A stretch of 14,730 nucleotides of DNA, taken from contig JAHIQC010000195.1 of the NCBI GenBank assembly GCA_018902765.1, positions 1 through 14,730 of the forward strand. Reading direction: 5' to 3'. The first letter of the stretch is position 1. Every line of letters begins with the position of its first letter. This document shows positions 6,181 to 13,090 of this stretch, in pieces. A program made the position numbers and the translations under genes. The notes beneath the pieces are model-generated. The model ran no database searches. It worked only from the letters and a program-made list of their open reading frames with translations, and had not been told where the DNA came from. Source of the stretch: Actinomycetota bacterium. Its GTDB lineage: Bacteria; Actinomycetota; Coriobacteriia; Anaerosomatales; JAHIQC01.

Positions 6181-6996
6181 CTAGTGATGCTCTTCGGGAC
6201 TCGTGTTCTCGCGATCCAAGAACGACAGCCCGAAGAAGTTCAGAAACGCCGGGAAGTCCTCGGAAAGCGAAAGGTATACGTGAATGGTCGTGAGGATGAT
6301 GAACAGCCAGGTAATCACGTAGTGCGCGATCCGCATGTACCAACCTGCGAGATCGACGGAACCGACGAGCGCTCCGAGCCACCAGCCGACCAGGATCTCT
6401 CGCGGACTGTAGCCGAAGATGAACTTCTGCGAGATGAGCGAGAAACCCGTGAATGCCTGCATGATGAGCAACGGCGCAAAGATCGTGTACGTGCCCTTCT
6501 GCATGACATTGTACTTGGCCAGGTGCGGCTTGGATCCCTTCACGAAGATGTAATACAGGATGACCTTGGGCGCGGTGATGATGTCTTGCTTGGTGATGGC
6601 GAACTCACGATAGTCGCGCTGCGGTGAGGCAAACGCGTACCACAGTCGCCAGACCAGGTTGATGGTGACAACGATCATCGCGACGTAGTGCACGTAGCGC
6701 ATCGGCGTACGCGCGCCATCCCACAGGCCGAGGAACCCGGGGAACCTGATGTACAGGCCTGAGAGCGCGAGCAGGATCATCGAGGCTACGTGCTGGAAGT
6801 GCAGGAACTTGGGGAGGAACGGGACCGGGGGGCCCTCATGACGCGGCCATTCCCATCCGACAAAGCGTCGCTTGGCTCGACCCGTGAGCATGTTACCGAC
6901 AAAGTGCAGCGGCAACGCGATCAGGATGATCACATAAAGCGTAGTGAACACCACATCGAGCCAGACGTTCAGTTGCGTGAGATTTATCGCCGACAC
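6181..6996 (-). CDS. Membrane b-type cytochrome (cytochrome b561 / Ni-Fe hydrogenase cytochrome b-like)
   Basis: A 271-residue integral membrane protein. The start is GTG 6996, with GGGAG six bases upstream. Hydrophobic segments lie near residues 13-36, 66-88, 101-122, 168-190 and 203-245 (the last may hold two helices). Membrane histidines at 31, 66/69, 103, 225 and 239 are candidate ligands for two b hemes. The KYNVMQKGTY...MQAFTG stretch (161-184) is typical of the HyaC/PhsC/FdnI-like b-cytochrome superfamily, and the length fits. Such proteins exchange electrons between the menaquinone pool and a partner redox protein. There is no hydrogenase, formate dehydrogenase or molybdopterin subunit next to it; the partners are the three multiheme c cytochromes downstream. 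The likely role is therefore quinol oxidation feeding the exported cytochromes. The direction of electron flow is inferred. Confidence 0.88.
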   Translation of the reverse strand: MSAINLTQLNVWLDVVFTTLYVIILIALPLHFVGNMLTGRAKRRFVGWEWPRHEGPPVPFLPKFLHFQHVASMILLALSGLYIRFPGFLGLWDGARTPMRYVHYVAMIVVTINLVWRLWYAFASPQRDYREFAITKQDIITAPKVILYYIFVKGSKPHLAKYNVMQKGTYTIFAPLLIMQAFTGFSLISQKFIFGYSPREILVGWWLGALVGSVDLAGWYMRIAHYVITWLFIILTTIHVYLSLSEDFPAFLNFFGLSFLDRENTSPEEHH

Positions 6997-7040
6997 CCCC
7001 TACTCCCATTGGAGTCCTGCGACGCCGCCGGGGTCGACGT

Positions 7041-7079
7041 GCCGCTCTTTGTGGAAAGCGGCCCGTCGCGGACCGCTTT
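7041..7079 (-). promoter_or_regulatory. Leader RNA of the cytochrome operon with two mutually exclusive hairpins
   Basis: In the untranslated leader, AAAGCGG (7055-7061) can pair with CCGCTTT (7073-7079) across an 11-base loop. The overlapping AGCGGC (7057-7062) can instead pair with GCCGCT (7041-7046). Only one can form at a time. Neither is followed by a U tract before the GTG start at 6996. This may be a leader that alters expression or a stability element; no known riboswitch class was recognised. Confidence 0.35.
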
Positions 7080-7080
7080 G

Positions 7081-7092
7081 GACACACGTGTC
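7081..7092. promoter_or_regulatory. Palindrome GACAC-AC-GTGTC in the cytochrome operon leader
   Basis: A perfect 5-2-5 inverted repeat about 40 bases downstream of the GTAAC/GTTAC repeat near the transcription start. It could be a regulator site or part of leader structure. No matching regulator family is recognised. Confidence 0.25.
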
Positions 7093-7132
7093 ACCCGGGG
7101 CTCTATGCCGGTGCCCCAGACGCGCATCGCTG

Positions 7133-7146
7133 GTAACAGTAGTTAC
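7133..7146. promoter_or_regulatory. Inverted repeat GTAAC-AGTA-GTTAC at the likely transcription start, candidate operator
   Basis: A perfect 5-4-5 inverted repeat begins seven bases downstream of the -10 box of the cytochrome operon promoter, so it overlaps the expected transcription start. A protein bound here would block initiation. The half-site lies in a longer string, ATGTAACTA on the minus strand, that also occurs directly upstream of the TPR promoter -35 box. Confidence 0.4.
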
Positions 7147-7153
7147 ATGGTGA

Positions 7154-7182
7154 AGAATAGGGTTGGGGAGCGGTCAAGTCAA
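7154..7182 (-). promoter_or_regulatory. Sigma70-type promoter of the cytochrome b / multiheme cytochrome operon
   Basis: On the minus strand, TTGACT (plus strand 7177-7182) and TATTCT (7154-7159) are separated by exactly 17 bases. The -35 matches 5 of 6 and the -10 matches 4 of 6 consensus positions. It lies in the 234-base gap after the DUF3343 gene and implies a leader of about 150 bases before the GTG of the b-type cytochrome. A further inverted repeat, GAGCGG (7168-7173) and CCGCTC (7192-7197), brackets the -35 box. Confidence 0.6.
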
Positions 7183-7230
7183 CGCGAATGGCCGCTCAGA
7201 TGGAGCATTTAAGCAGGGCGAAGGTACCCG

Positions 7231-7485
7231 TCAGGGCGTTGAAACGCGGTCCTCGATGGTGACTCGACGCTCGGGCTCGATGCCAGCGTCGGCCAGAGCC
7301 GCTATGGCGCCTGGCTCCTGGTCGGGCGGAATGCGCATCGCGATGCCGCACAGCGCGCCGAACGTCTTGGGTGCGGGCACCGGCACCGCTGCGACACCTG
7401 CAGCAAGCAAGACGCGCTCGGCGGCCAGCGCCTCGTGAGTGGTGCGAAAGCCGAGCGCCACGAAAGGCCGAGAGTGGGTCGGCAA
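7231..7485 (-). CDS. DUF3343 family protein (putative Se/S carrier-like)
   Basis: An 84-residue cytoplasmic protein, the normal length for DUF3343. The start is TTG at 7485, six bases beyond the stop of the mogA-like gene, so translation is probably coupled; a GTG eight codons further in is possible but would cut into the conserved first strand (FVALGF). It shows the family pattern: a beta strand, a TTHEALAAERVL helix, PVPAPKTFGALCGIAMRI with a conserved Cys-Gly, then a C-terminal alpha/beta part. DUF3343 is described as a putative Se/S carrier-like family and is often found with selenium-metabolism genes such as yedF. Its biochemical role is not established. The MogA-like and LysR neighbours point to cofactor chemistry for Mo or Se enzymes. 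Confidence 0.78.
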   Translation of the reverse strand: MPTHSRPFVALGFRTTHEALAAERVLLAAGVAAVPVPAPKTFGALCGIAMRIPPDQEPGAIAALADAGIEPERRVTIEDRVSTP

Positions 7486-7491
7486 CTTGGC

Positions 7492-7977
7492 TCAGCCCCG
7501 GTCGTCGTCGTGCATCATGTCGACTGCGTCTTGAAGATGCGGCGCGATGCGCTCGAACGCAGCAAGCGTGGGTGCGAGGCCTCCGGGCAGGTTGATGATG
7601 AGGCTTCGGCCACGCGTCCCAGCTGTCGCACGCGACATGAGACAAGGGGAATCCGTGCCTCGGCTCGCTTCGCGAACCGCCTCAGCAATGCCGGGCACGG
7701 TACGCTCCACAATGCGCTCAGTGGCCTCGGGAGTGATGTCCCTGGGGCCCAACCCGGTCCCTCCGAGAGTCAGCACGATGTCGGCGCGCTCCATGTCAGC
7801 CATCTCAAGAAGCGAGGTGCTGACGCACTCCATCTCATCGGCGCAGACGTGATAGGCGACCACCAGCCAGCCGAGTTCCTCGCAGGCATCGATGATCGCT
7901 CGGCCGGATTCGTCCTCTGCAGTGCCGTCCGCGCACGAATCCGAGCAGGTCAGCACCGCGACTCGAAGATCGGACAT
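7492..7977 (-). CDS. mogA: Molybdopterin adenylyltransferase, MogA/MoaB family
   Basis: A 161-residue cytoplasmic enzyme of the MoCF-biosynthesis fold. It activates molybdopterin by adenylation before molybdate insertion. The signature TLGGTGLGPRDITPEAT lies at residues 70-86, and the second conserved block (SRATAG, then INLPGG) ends near 133. Length is typical of the family. The ATG start at 7977 has GGGGGA upstream and follows the LysR stop by two bases. The gene is followed within six bases by the DUF3343 gene. MogA and MoaB proteins are hard to separate by sequence, so the symbol is approximate. No other molybdenum cofactor gene is in the window, and no molybdoenzyme is encoded here. Confidence 0.88.
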   Translation of the reverse strand: MSDLRVAVLTCSDSCADGTAEDESGRAIIDACEELGWLVVAYHVCADEMECVSTSLLEMADMERADIVLTLGGTGLGPRDITPEATERIVERTVPGIAEAVREASRGTDSPCLMSRATAGTRGRSLIINLPGGLAPTLAAFERIAPHLQDAVDMMHDDDRG

Positions 7978-7979
7978 CC

Positions 7980-8873
7980 CTATTCCCCCAATGCCTCGTT
8001 AAGATGGGCCACGAAAGCCTCGCCGGCCCGTGTCATGCTGCCACGCGGGGTCACGAGAAAGAGCGGCCGCTTCACGGGAAAGTGCGCGAAGGGCACGGGC
8101 ACGACCGTCCCCAGTTCGATGGCCTTGGCTGCCACCCATGCGCTCACAACCGCGATCCCCAGCCCACCCTCGACCGCAGAGACGATGGCCTCTCCGGTCC
8201 CGAGTTCCATGACGACGCGCAGGTCTCCCGGGTCGACGCCGGCGGTGCGAAACACGTGCTCGGTGACCATGCGCGTACCGGAACCCGCTTCGCGCATGAT
8301 GAAGGCCTGCTCGACGATCTGCTCCATGTCCACGCTCTTCTCGCTTGCAAGCGAGTGCTTGGGCGGGCAGATCATCATCAGATTATCGGTACCCAACTCG
8401 CGGAAGTGGACTTTCGATCCCGCGATGTCGGCTCCGGTCATGCCGAGATTAGCCTCGCCGGATGCGACCGCTTCGACCACCTCGGTCGTGTCCATGACGC
8501 GCAACGACACACCAACCTCGTCGTTGGCTGCAAGGAAGCTGCCCAGTATCTTCGGCAGGATGTACTGGCCCGGGGTCGTGCTTGCCGCAAGCTCCAAGCG
8601 ACCCGACACGGTGCCTGAGAGACCGTCAATGGCTATGCGCGCAGAATCGAGCTCTCTGAGCATTCGCTCGGCGAATGGGAGCAGTAGGCGGCCAGCCTCA
8701 GTCACCTCGACGCGGCGGTACTTGCGATCCAGAAGCGTGACGCCCAGATCGGCCTCGAGTGCTTGGACCTGCATGGTGACCGCAGGCTGAGAGAGCCCCA
8801 TGATCCGGGCGGCCGAGGAGAACGATCCATGTTCCACGACCATCACGAACGTGCGCACCTGCGAGATGTTCAG
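7980..8873 (-). CDS. LysR-family transcriptional regulator (CysB/selenium-metabolism type)
   Basis: A 297-residue regulator if started at CTG 8873, 292 if started at GTG 8858. I prefer the CTG: it has GGGGAG five bases upstream and restores the family start N-[IL]-S-Q-[VL]-R-T-F, whereas the GTG has no ribosome site and clips the first helix; no ATG, GTG or TTG was found in this frame close upstream. The winged helix-turn-helix is at about residues 1-65 (SFSSAARIMGLSQPAVTMQV, then ALEADLGVTLLDR). The effector domain contains PGQYILPKIL, FIMREAGSGTR and a GLGIAVVS stretch, as in CysB/CysL-like and selenium-metabolism-associated LysR proteins. It leads the unit with mogA and DUF3343 and may control it or distant Mo/Se genes. 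The effector is unknown. Confidence 0.88.
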   Translation of the reverse strand: MNISQVRTFVMVVEHGSFSSAARIMGLSQPAVTMQVQALEADLGVTLLDRKYRRVEVTEAGRLLLPFAERMLRELDSARIAIDGLSGTVSGRLELAASTTPGQYILPKILGSFLAANDEVGVSLRVMDTTEVVEAVASGEANLGMTGADIAGSKVHFRELGTDNLMMICPPKHSLASEKSVDMEQIVEQAFIMREAGSGTRMVTEHVFRTAGVDPGDLRVVMELGTGEAIVSAVEGGLGIAVVSAWVAAKAIELGTVVPVPFAHFPVKRPLFLVTPRGSMTRAGEAFVAHLNEALGE

Positions 8874-8942
8874 CGTGACTCCCCTGCTCGGACGCTGCCT
8901 TGTGAGAGACCATCGTACCGAACAGCGGGCCTTTGAGCGACG

Positions 8943-10142
8943 CTAGGTGCGTTCTTTGACCGTTTTAGCGAACTGCGCGCCCCATTCACGGGCGGCTTGC
9001 AGCTCCTCGGCGGAGGGCTTGTACTTCTGGGTGAAGGAGTCGTGCGGCATCTCGAAGCCGATCTCGAGCAGGCGCCCGTCCATCTGCTTGGTCGCGCCTG
9101 AGCTCCAGCCGTAGCTACCGAACGTGCCCGCGATCTTGCCGGGCGGTTTGACGCCGGACAGGTACTGCAGGTAGCCGGCGATGCGGAACAGCATCCCGTG
9201 ATGCAAGGTCGGGCTGCCGAGGAGCAGCGCGCGCGAATCCATGAGGTCGAGGGTGACTTGCGAGATGAGACTCACGGCCATGTCGTACAGCACGACCTCG
9301 GTGCCCTCGGCCGCCACCCCATCGGCGATGGCGCGTGCGAGGATGTCTGTCGAGCCCCACATGGTCGAGTAGGCGACCACGATCTTGTCGCGCGTTTCGG
9401 ATGCCGTCATGCGTCCGTAGGCCTCGATGACCTGGCCGATCGCCTCGCCGCGCCAGATCACGCCATGGCTGGGGGCGACGACCTCTAGCTCCCATCCGGA
9501 CTCGACGACCTTCTCGACGGCCTTGGCGACCTGCTTGCCGATCGGCATGAGGATGTTCGCGTAGTACTCGGCCAGTTCGTGCAACGAAAGGTCCATGCCG
9601 ACCTCGTCGGCGAAGCGCTCGGCGCATGCCATGTGCTGGCCGAACGCGTCGTTGGGCAGTAGGGTCTTGGACTCGGCGACGTAGGTGAACATCGAGTCGG
9701 GCCAGTGGACCATGGGCATCGGCATGAAGCGCAGCGTCTTGCCACCCAGGTCGATCACGTCGGCTGCGCCGACGGCGTCAACCACGAGGCCGTCGTGGTA
9801 CTCGACGATCCCGCGCACCCCGCCTGCCGAGGCGACCACGCGAGCGTTGGGCATCGCGGCCATGACCGCGCGCAGGCCCGAGTTGTGATCGGGCTCGATG
9901 TGGTTCACGACAATGAGATCGATGTCAGCCGGATCCATGATGTCGGAGATGCGTGAGAGCAACTCCTCGACGAACTGCGTCTTCACCGTGTCCACGAGCG
10001 CGGTCATGTTCTCTCCGCGCACGAGGTAGGCGTTGTAGGTAGTGCCGCGCGGCGTCTCGTAGCCGTGGAAATCGCGCAGATTCCAGTCGATGGCGCCGAC
10101 CCAGTCGATGCCGTCGGAAACCGGGATCGATCGCATGGACAT
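8943..10142 (-). CDS. fprA: A-type flavodiiron protein (FprA, O2/NO reductase)
   Basis: A 399-residue cytoplasmic flavoprotein that reduces O2 to water, or NO to N2O, protecting anaerobes. Start ATG 10142 has AGGAG five bases upstream; the longer frame to 10214 lies in the end of the neighbouring gene. The N-terminal metallo-beta-lactamase-like domain has the diiron ligands H81-x-E83-x-D85, H86, H146, D165 and H226, all present. The C-terminal flavodoxin domain from about 253 starts with the FMN-binding loop STMWGST. No rubredoxin or flavin reductase domain is fused, so this is the class A two-domain form, needing an outside electron donor such as rubredoxin, not seen here. It follows the glycosyltransferase by 28 bases on the same strand, so it may share the rhamnose transcript; no convincing own promoter was found. 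Confidence 0.93.
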   Translation of the reverse strand: MSMRSIPVSDGIDWVGAIDWNLRDFHGYETPRGTTYNAYLVRGENMTALVDTVKTQFVEELLSRISDIMDPADIDLIVVNHIEPDHNSGLRAVMAAMPNARVVASAGGVRGIVEYHDGLVVDAVGAADVIDLGGKTLRFMPMPMVHWPDSMFTYVAESKTLLPNDAFGQHMACAERFADEVGMDLSLHELAEYYANILMPIGKQVAKAVEKVVESGWELEVVAPSHGVIWRGEAIGQVIEAYGRMTASETRDKIVVAYSTMWGSTDILARAIADGVAAEGTEVVLYDMAVSLISQVTLDLMDSRALLLGSPTLHHGMLFRIAGYLQYLSGVKPPGKIAGTFGSYGWSSGATKQMDGRLLEIGFEMPHDSFTQKYKPSAEELQAAREWGAQFAKTVKERT

Positions 10143-10170
10143 GATGGCTCCTAGAATCGGATGTGGGATG

Positions 10171-11187
10171 TCAGGCTCTGGTGGATCCAGTTTCGGATGG
10201 CTCAACCGAAACATCTAGACCATAGGTCTTTTCCCAACGGTGCACGTTGGTGGACATCAGGCGGGTCTGCGCGTAGGCGTGGGCCTCAGATGCGATCTGC
10301 TCGCGCAGGTCGGGACTTTCGATCAGTCGCCGCAGATGTTTGAGCCAGTCTTTGGTGTTACGCGCAAGATAGCCGTTCACGCCTGGTTTGATGGAGCCGA
10401 TGTAGGACTGGACCTGGGATGCAACCGTAGGAATGCCAACAATCGAGTACTCGACGAACTTCAAATCGCTCTTGCAGCGATTGAAGCGCGTGTCCTGCAC
10501 CGGCGCAACGCCAATGTCGAAGCCTTGCAGAACGGATGCGTATTCCTCGACTTTGACCCAAGGAACAAGCTCAATGCGCGGATGGGGATCGGACCATTGT
10601 TCAGGCGCCCCGGCAAGTCGAACAGTGAGCCGGGGATACTCATCAAGAAGCTGTTTCATAACTGGCAGGATAATCCTCATGTCCGCGACATGGCTGGGGC
10701 TGCCCGCCCAACCGAGCACGAGGTCATCTCCACTATTGGGCAACTTGCGTTCGGCCGGCCAGTGCTCGTCAGGAAGCATATTTCGAAGCACCCTAACATT
10801 CGCGTTCATGGGCCTGACGACTTGCGCGAGTTCCTCGGTGCTCACCGTGACGACACTACATTCACGGACGATGCGATTCATCTCACCCAGCCGCTCAGCC
10901 GTCCAATACGACGCTGCCGGATTCTCCGGGTGTATCGCCCAGTAGTCATCATCAGTTTCAAAGACCGTGGTCGCACCACGCTTGTTCATGTCCTTGATCA
11001 CTTCCAGCAATCCCGGCCGGTGATTGTGGACGACGATGAGGACATCAAGGTCGGCGAGCATCCGCTCATCCGGCCTATCCGCCAGGATCACGTCGTGACC
11101 TAGCGTCTTCAACGCCATTCCCGGTGCATGTCCTCGATACCAGATTGACCCACAGTATGAGTCGACCACGTATAGAATCTTCGCCAT
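10171..11187 (-). CDS. GT-B fold glycosyltransferase
   Basis: A 338-residue cytoplasmic, probably membrane-associated, glycosyltransferase without transmembrane segments. The N-terminal half begins with a Rossmann strand (KILYVVDSY) and has FETDDDYWA near 76-84. The C-terminal half has the conserved donor-site block around CKSDLKFVEYSIVGIPTVAS, found in family 1/4-type glycosyltransferases. Its ATG overlaps the rfbD stop by one base (TGATG), so it is translationally coupled to dTDP-rhamnose synthesis and may transfer rhamnose or another sugar to a cell-surface polymer. Donor and acceptor cannot be read from the sequence. Its base composition is clearly lower in G+C than the flanking rfb genes: two 60-base samples gave 50% and 53%, against 70% for one in rfbB. 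Confidence 0.82.
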   Translation of the reverse strand: MAKILYVVDSYCGSIWYRGHAPGMALKTLGHDVILADRPDERMLADLDVLIVVHNHRPGLLEVIKDMNKRGATTVFETDDDYWAIHPENPAASYWTAERLGEMNRIVRECSVVTVSTEELAQVVRPMNANVRVLRNMLPDEHWPAERKLPNSGDDLVLGWAGSPSHVADMRIILPVMKQLLDEYPRLTVRLAGAPEQWSDPHPRIELVPWVKVEEYASVLQGFDIGVAPVQDTRFNRCKSDLKFVEYSIVGIPTVASQVQSYIGSIKPGVNGYLARNTKDWLKHLRRLIESPDLREQIASEAHAYAQTRLMSTNVHRWEKTYGLDVSVEPSETGSTRA

Positions 11188-12065
11188 CAGATTGCATCTC
11201 CTATCTTGCGTGCCATGAACCCCTCAAGAGCATCATCCCATTTGCGCATGCCTACGCCCAAGCTCAGCGCCTTGCCACAATCGAGCACAGAGTTGCTGGG
11301 GCGCGCCGCCACAGAGGGGAACGCATCGGCAGTCACCGGCTCGAGAGTGGGCGAAAGCCCTGCAAGCCGCAGCACCTCACTCGCGAGCTCGAACCGGGAG
11401 CATGAGCCAGCGCCAGCAAGATGATAGAGGCCCGCTGCGCCAGCCTCGGAAAGTCCGAGCAGGGCCGTCGCTAGGTCGACGGTATAGGTCGGAGAACCAA
11501 TCTCGTCAGTCACGACCGAGAGGTGATCTCGCTCCCGCGCGAGCGATAGGATCTTGCTCGGGAAGTTGACCCCGCCGGGCCCGAAGACCCACGCGGTGCG
11601 CACGATGAGCGCCTCGGGATACGCCGTAGCCACCACGATCTCTCCCGCGAGTTTCGATGCCCCGTACACGGACAGCGGATTCGGGGTGTCGGTCTCGACG
11701 TACGGGCCGTCCTTGGTGCCGTCGAAGACGAAATCGGTCGAGACGTGCGCGAATGCCATACCTGCATCCCGGGCCGCTGTGGCAAGGTTGAGGGCTCCCA
11801 GCTCATTCACGCGAAAAGCGGTGTCGGGGTCATCCTCGGCAGCTTCGACGTTAGTGTAAGCCGCAGCGTTTGCGAGAAGGCCGGTCTCGGTCGGGGCCAG
11901 CGTGCCTGCGAACTGCGAGACGACGCGGGCGACCACATCGGGATCGGTGATGTCGAACTCACTTTCGGGCGGTGCGGTGAACGGCGTGCCGCGCTCGGCC
12001 AGCACACACTGCAGAGCCGTGCCGAGCATGCCTCCCGAACCAGCGATAAGGACGCGCGAGATCAT
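11187..12065 (-). CDS. rfbD: dTDP-4-dehydrorhamnose reductase
   Basis: A 292-residue cytoplasmic short-chain dehydrogenase/reductase that makes dTDP-L-rhamnose from dTDP-4-dehydro-L-rhamnose using NAD(P)H, the last step of the pathway. The nucleotide-binding loop GSGGMLG is at 9-15. The catalytic set is Thr110 in HVSTDFVFDG, with Tyr134 and Lys138 in VYGASK. NAAAYTNVEAAE (66-77) is the usual RmlD block. Length is normal. The ATG overlaps the end of rfbB by four bases (ATGA), which fixes the start and implies coupling. It is the plain reductase form; no epimerase domain is fused, and a separate rfbC is present. Confidence 0.93.
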   Translation of the reverse strand: MISRVLIAGSGGMLGTALQCVLAERGTPFTAPPESEFDITDPDVVARVVSQFAGTLAPTETGLLANAAAYTNVEAAEDDPDTAFRVNELGALNLATAARDAGMAFAHVSTDFVFDGTKDGPYVETDTPNPLSVYGASKLAGEIVVATAYPEALIVRTAWVFGPGGVNFPSKILSLARERDHLSVVTDEIGSPTYTVDLATALLGLSEAGAAGLYHLAGAGSCSRFELASEVLRLAGLSPTLEPVTADAFPSVAARPSNSVLDCGKALSLGVGMRKWDDALEGFMARKIGDAI

Positions 12066-13090
12066 GCGTCGGGCCGGTCCTCGTACCAGCGGTTACGCCA
12101 GTCGGCGAACTCCTCGGTGTGATGCTTGATCTTGGACCACCACCACGCATTGTCCCGATACCAGCGGATGGTGTCGCGCAGCCCGGCCTCGAATTCGACT
12201 TCGGGGCTCCAGCCCAGCTCGCGCGACGCCTTCTCACACGAGATCGAGTAGCGGAAGTCATGCCCGGGTCGATCGGCGACCTGCCGCACGGTGGTGTTCC
12301 AATCGAGTTCGAGCTCATCGAGAATGATCTGCGTGATCTCCCGGTTGGTGCGCTCGTTGCCGCCACCGATGTTGTAGACCTGCCCGAAAGTGCCGCGCAG
12401 CAATGCTGCCTCGATGCCGTCACAGTGGTCATCGACATGCAGCCAGTCGCGGATGTTGAGACCCTCGCCGTAGAGCGGCAGCTGCTCGCCCTCAAGTGCA
12501 TTTGTCACGAACAACGGGATGAGCTTCTCGGGGTACTGGTACGGGCCGTAGGTGTTCGAGCCGCGCGTGATGATGACCGGTGTGCCGTAGGTGGCGAAGT
12601 ACGCGAGGACCTGCAAGTCACCCCCGGCCTTGCTCGCCGAATACGGGCTCGACGGGCGGATATGGTCGCTCTCGCAAAAGCTGCCCTCGTCGGTCGAGCC
12701 GTAGACCTCGTCGGTCGAGACCTGGACCATGCGCTCGATGCCGCGCTCCCGCACGATCTCGAGCAGCGTATGGGTGCCGAGGATATCGGTATGCAAGAAC
12801 GCCTCGGGCTCGGCGATCGAGCGGTCCACGTGGGTCTCGGCGGCAAAGTTCACGATCGCGTCGATGCCGCCGGACGCATCGATCGCCGCATCAACGGCCT
12901 CGTGGTCGCCAATGTCCGCGCGCACGAAGCTGTAGCGTGGGTCGTCGGCGACAGGGAGCAGGTTGTCGAGGTTGCCAGCGTAGGTCAGCTTGTCGAGACA
13001 GACGATCTCCCAGTCAGGATGTTTGCCGAGCATGCGGCGTACGAAGGCACTGCCGATGAAACCGGCACCTCCACAGACAAGCAGCCTCAT
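12062..13090 (-). CDS. rfbB: dTDP-glucose 4,6-dehydratase
   Basis: A 342-residue cytoplasmic extended SDR enzyme converting dTDP-D-glucose to dTDP-4-dehydro-6-deoxyglucose. The NAD-binding loop GGAGFIG is at 7-13. Catalytic Thr126, Asp127 and Glu128 (STDEVYGS) and Tyr150/Lys154 (SPYSASK) are all present, as are the family blocks FAAETHVDRSI, SNTYGPYQYPEKLIP and RDWLHVDDHC. It overlaps rfbC by four bases upstream and rfbD by four bases downstream, so the three are translationally coupled. The TDE triad separates dehydratases from the UDP-glucose 4-epimerases of the same superfamily, so the assignment is firm. Confidence 0.95.
   Translation of the reverse strand: MRLLVCGGAGFIGSAFVRRMLGKHPDWEIVCLDKLTYAGNLDNLLPVADDPRYSFVRADIGDHEAVDAAIDASGGIDAIVNFAAETHVDRSIAEPEAFLHTDILGTHTLLEIVRERGIERMVQVSTDEVYGSTDEGSFCESDHIRPSSPYSASKAGGDLQVLAYFATYGTPVIITRGSNTYGPYQYPEKLIPLFVTNALEGEQLPLYGEGLNIRDWLHVDDHCDGIEAALLRGTFGQVYNIGGGNERTNREITQIILDELELDWNTTVRQVADRPGHDFRYSISCEKASRELGWSPEVEFEAGLRDTIRWYRDNAWWWSKIKHHTEEFADWRNRWYEDRPDA

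Noticed and set aside
5878..6627. A 249-codon plus-strand open frame across the cytochrome b / 7-heme junction
   Set aside because: It runs antisense to two clear genes and gives a charged, Arg/Glu/Asp-rich product typical of a reverse-strand shadow.
7435..8790. A 451-codon plus-strand open frame antisense to the LysR, mogA and DUF3343 genes
   Set aside because: The opposite strand encodes recognisable conserved proteins throughout. The plus-strand product is low-complexity (Ser/Arg/Ala-rich) with no family motifs, a typical shadow in high-G+C DNA.
8874..8942. Search for a LysR promoter or fprA terminator in the 69-base gap
   Set aside because: TACGAT resembles a -10 box but has no -35 partner at a suitable distance, and no stem-loop with a T-run was found.
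10240..11103. A 287-codon plus-strand open frame antisense to the glycosyltransferase
   Set aside because: The minus-strand gene has clear glycosyltransferase motifs and a coupled start; the plus-strand frame has no ribosome site or motif support.
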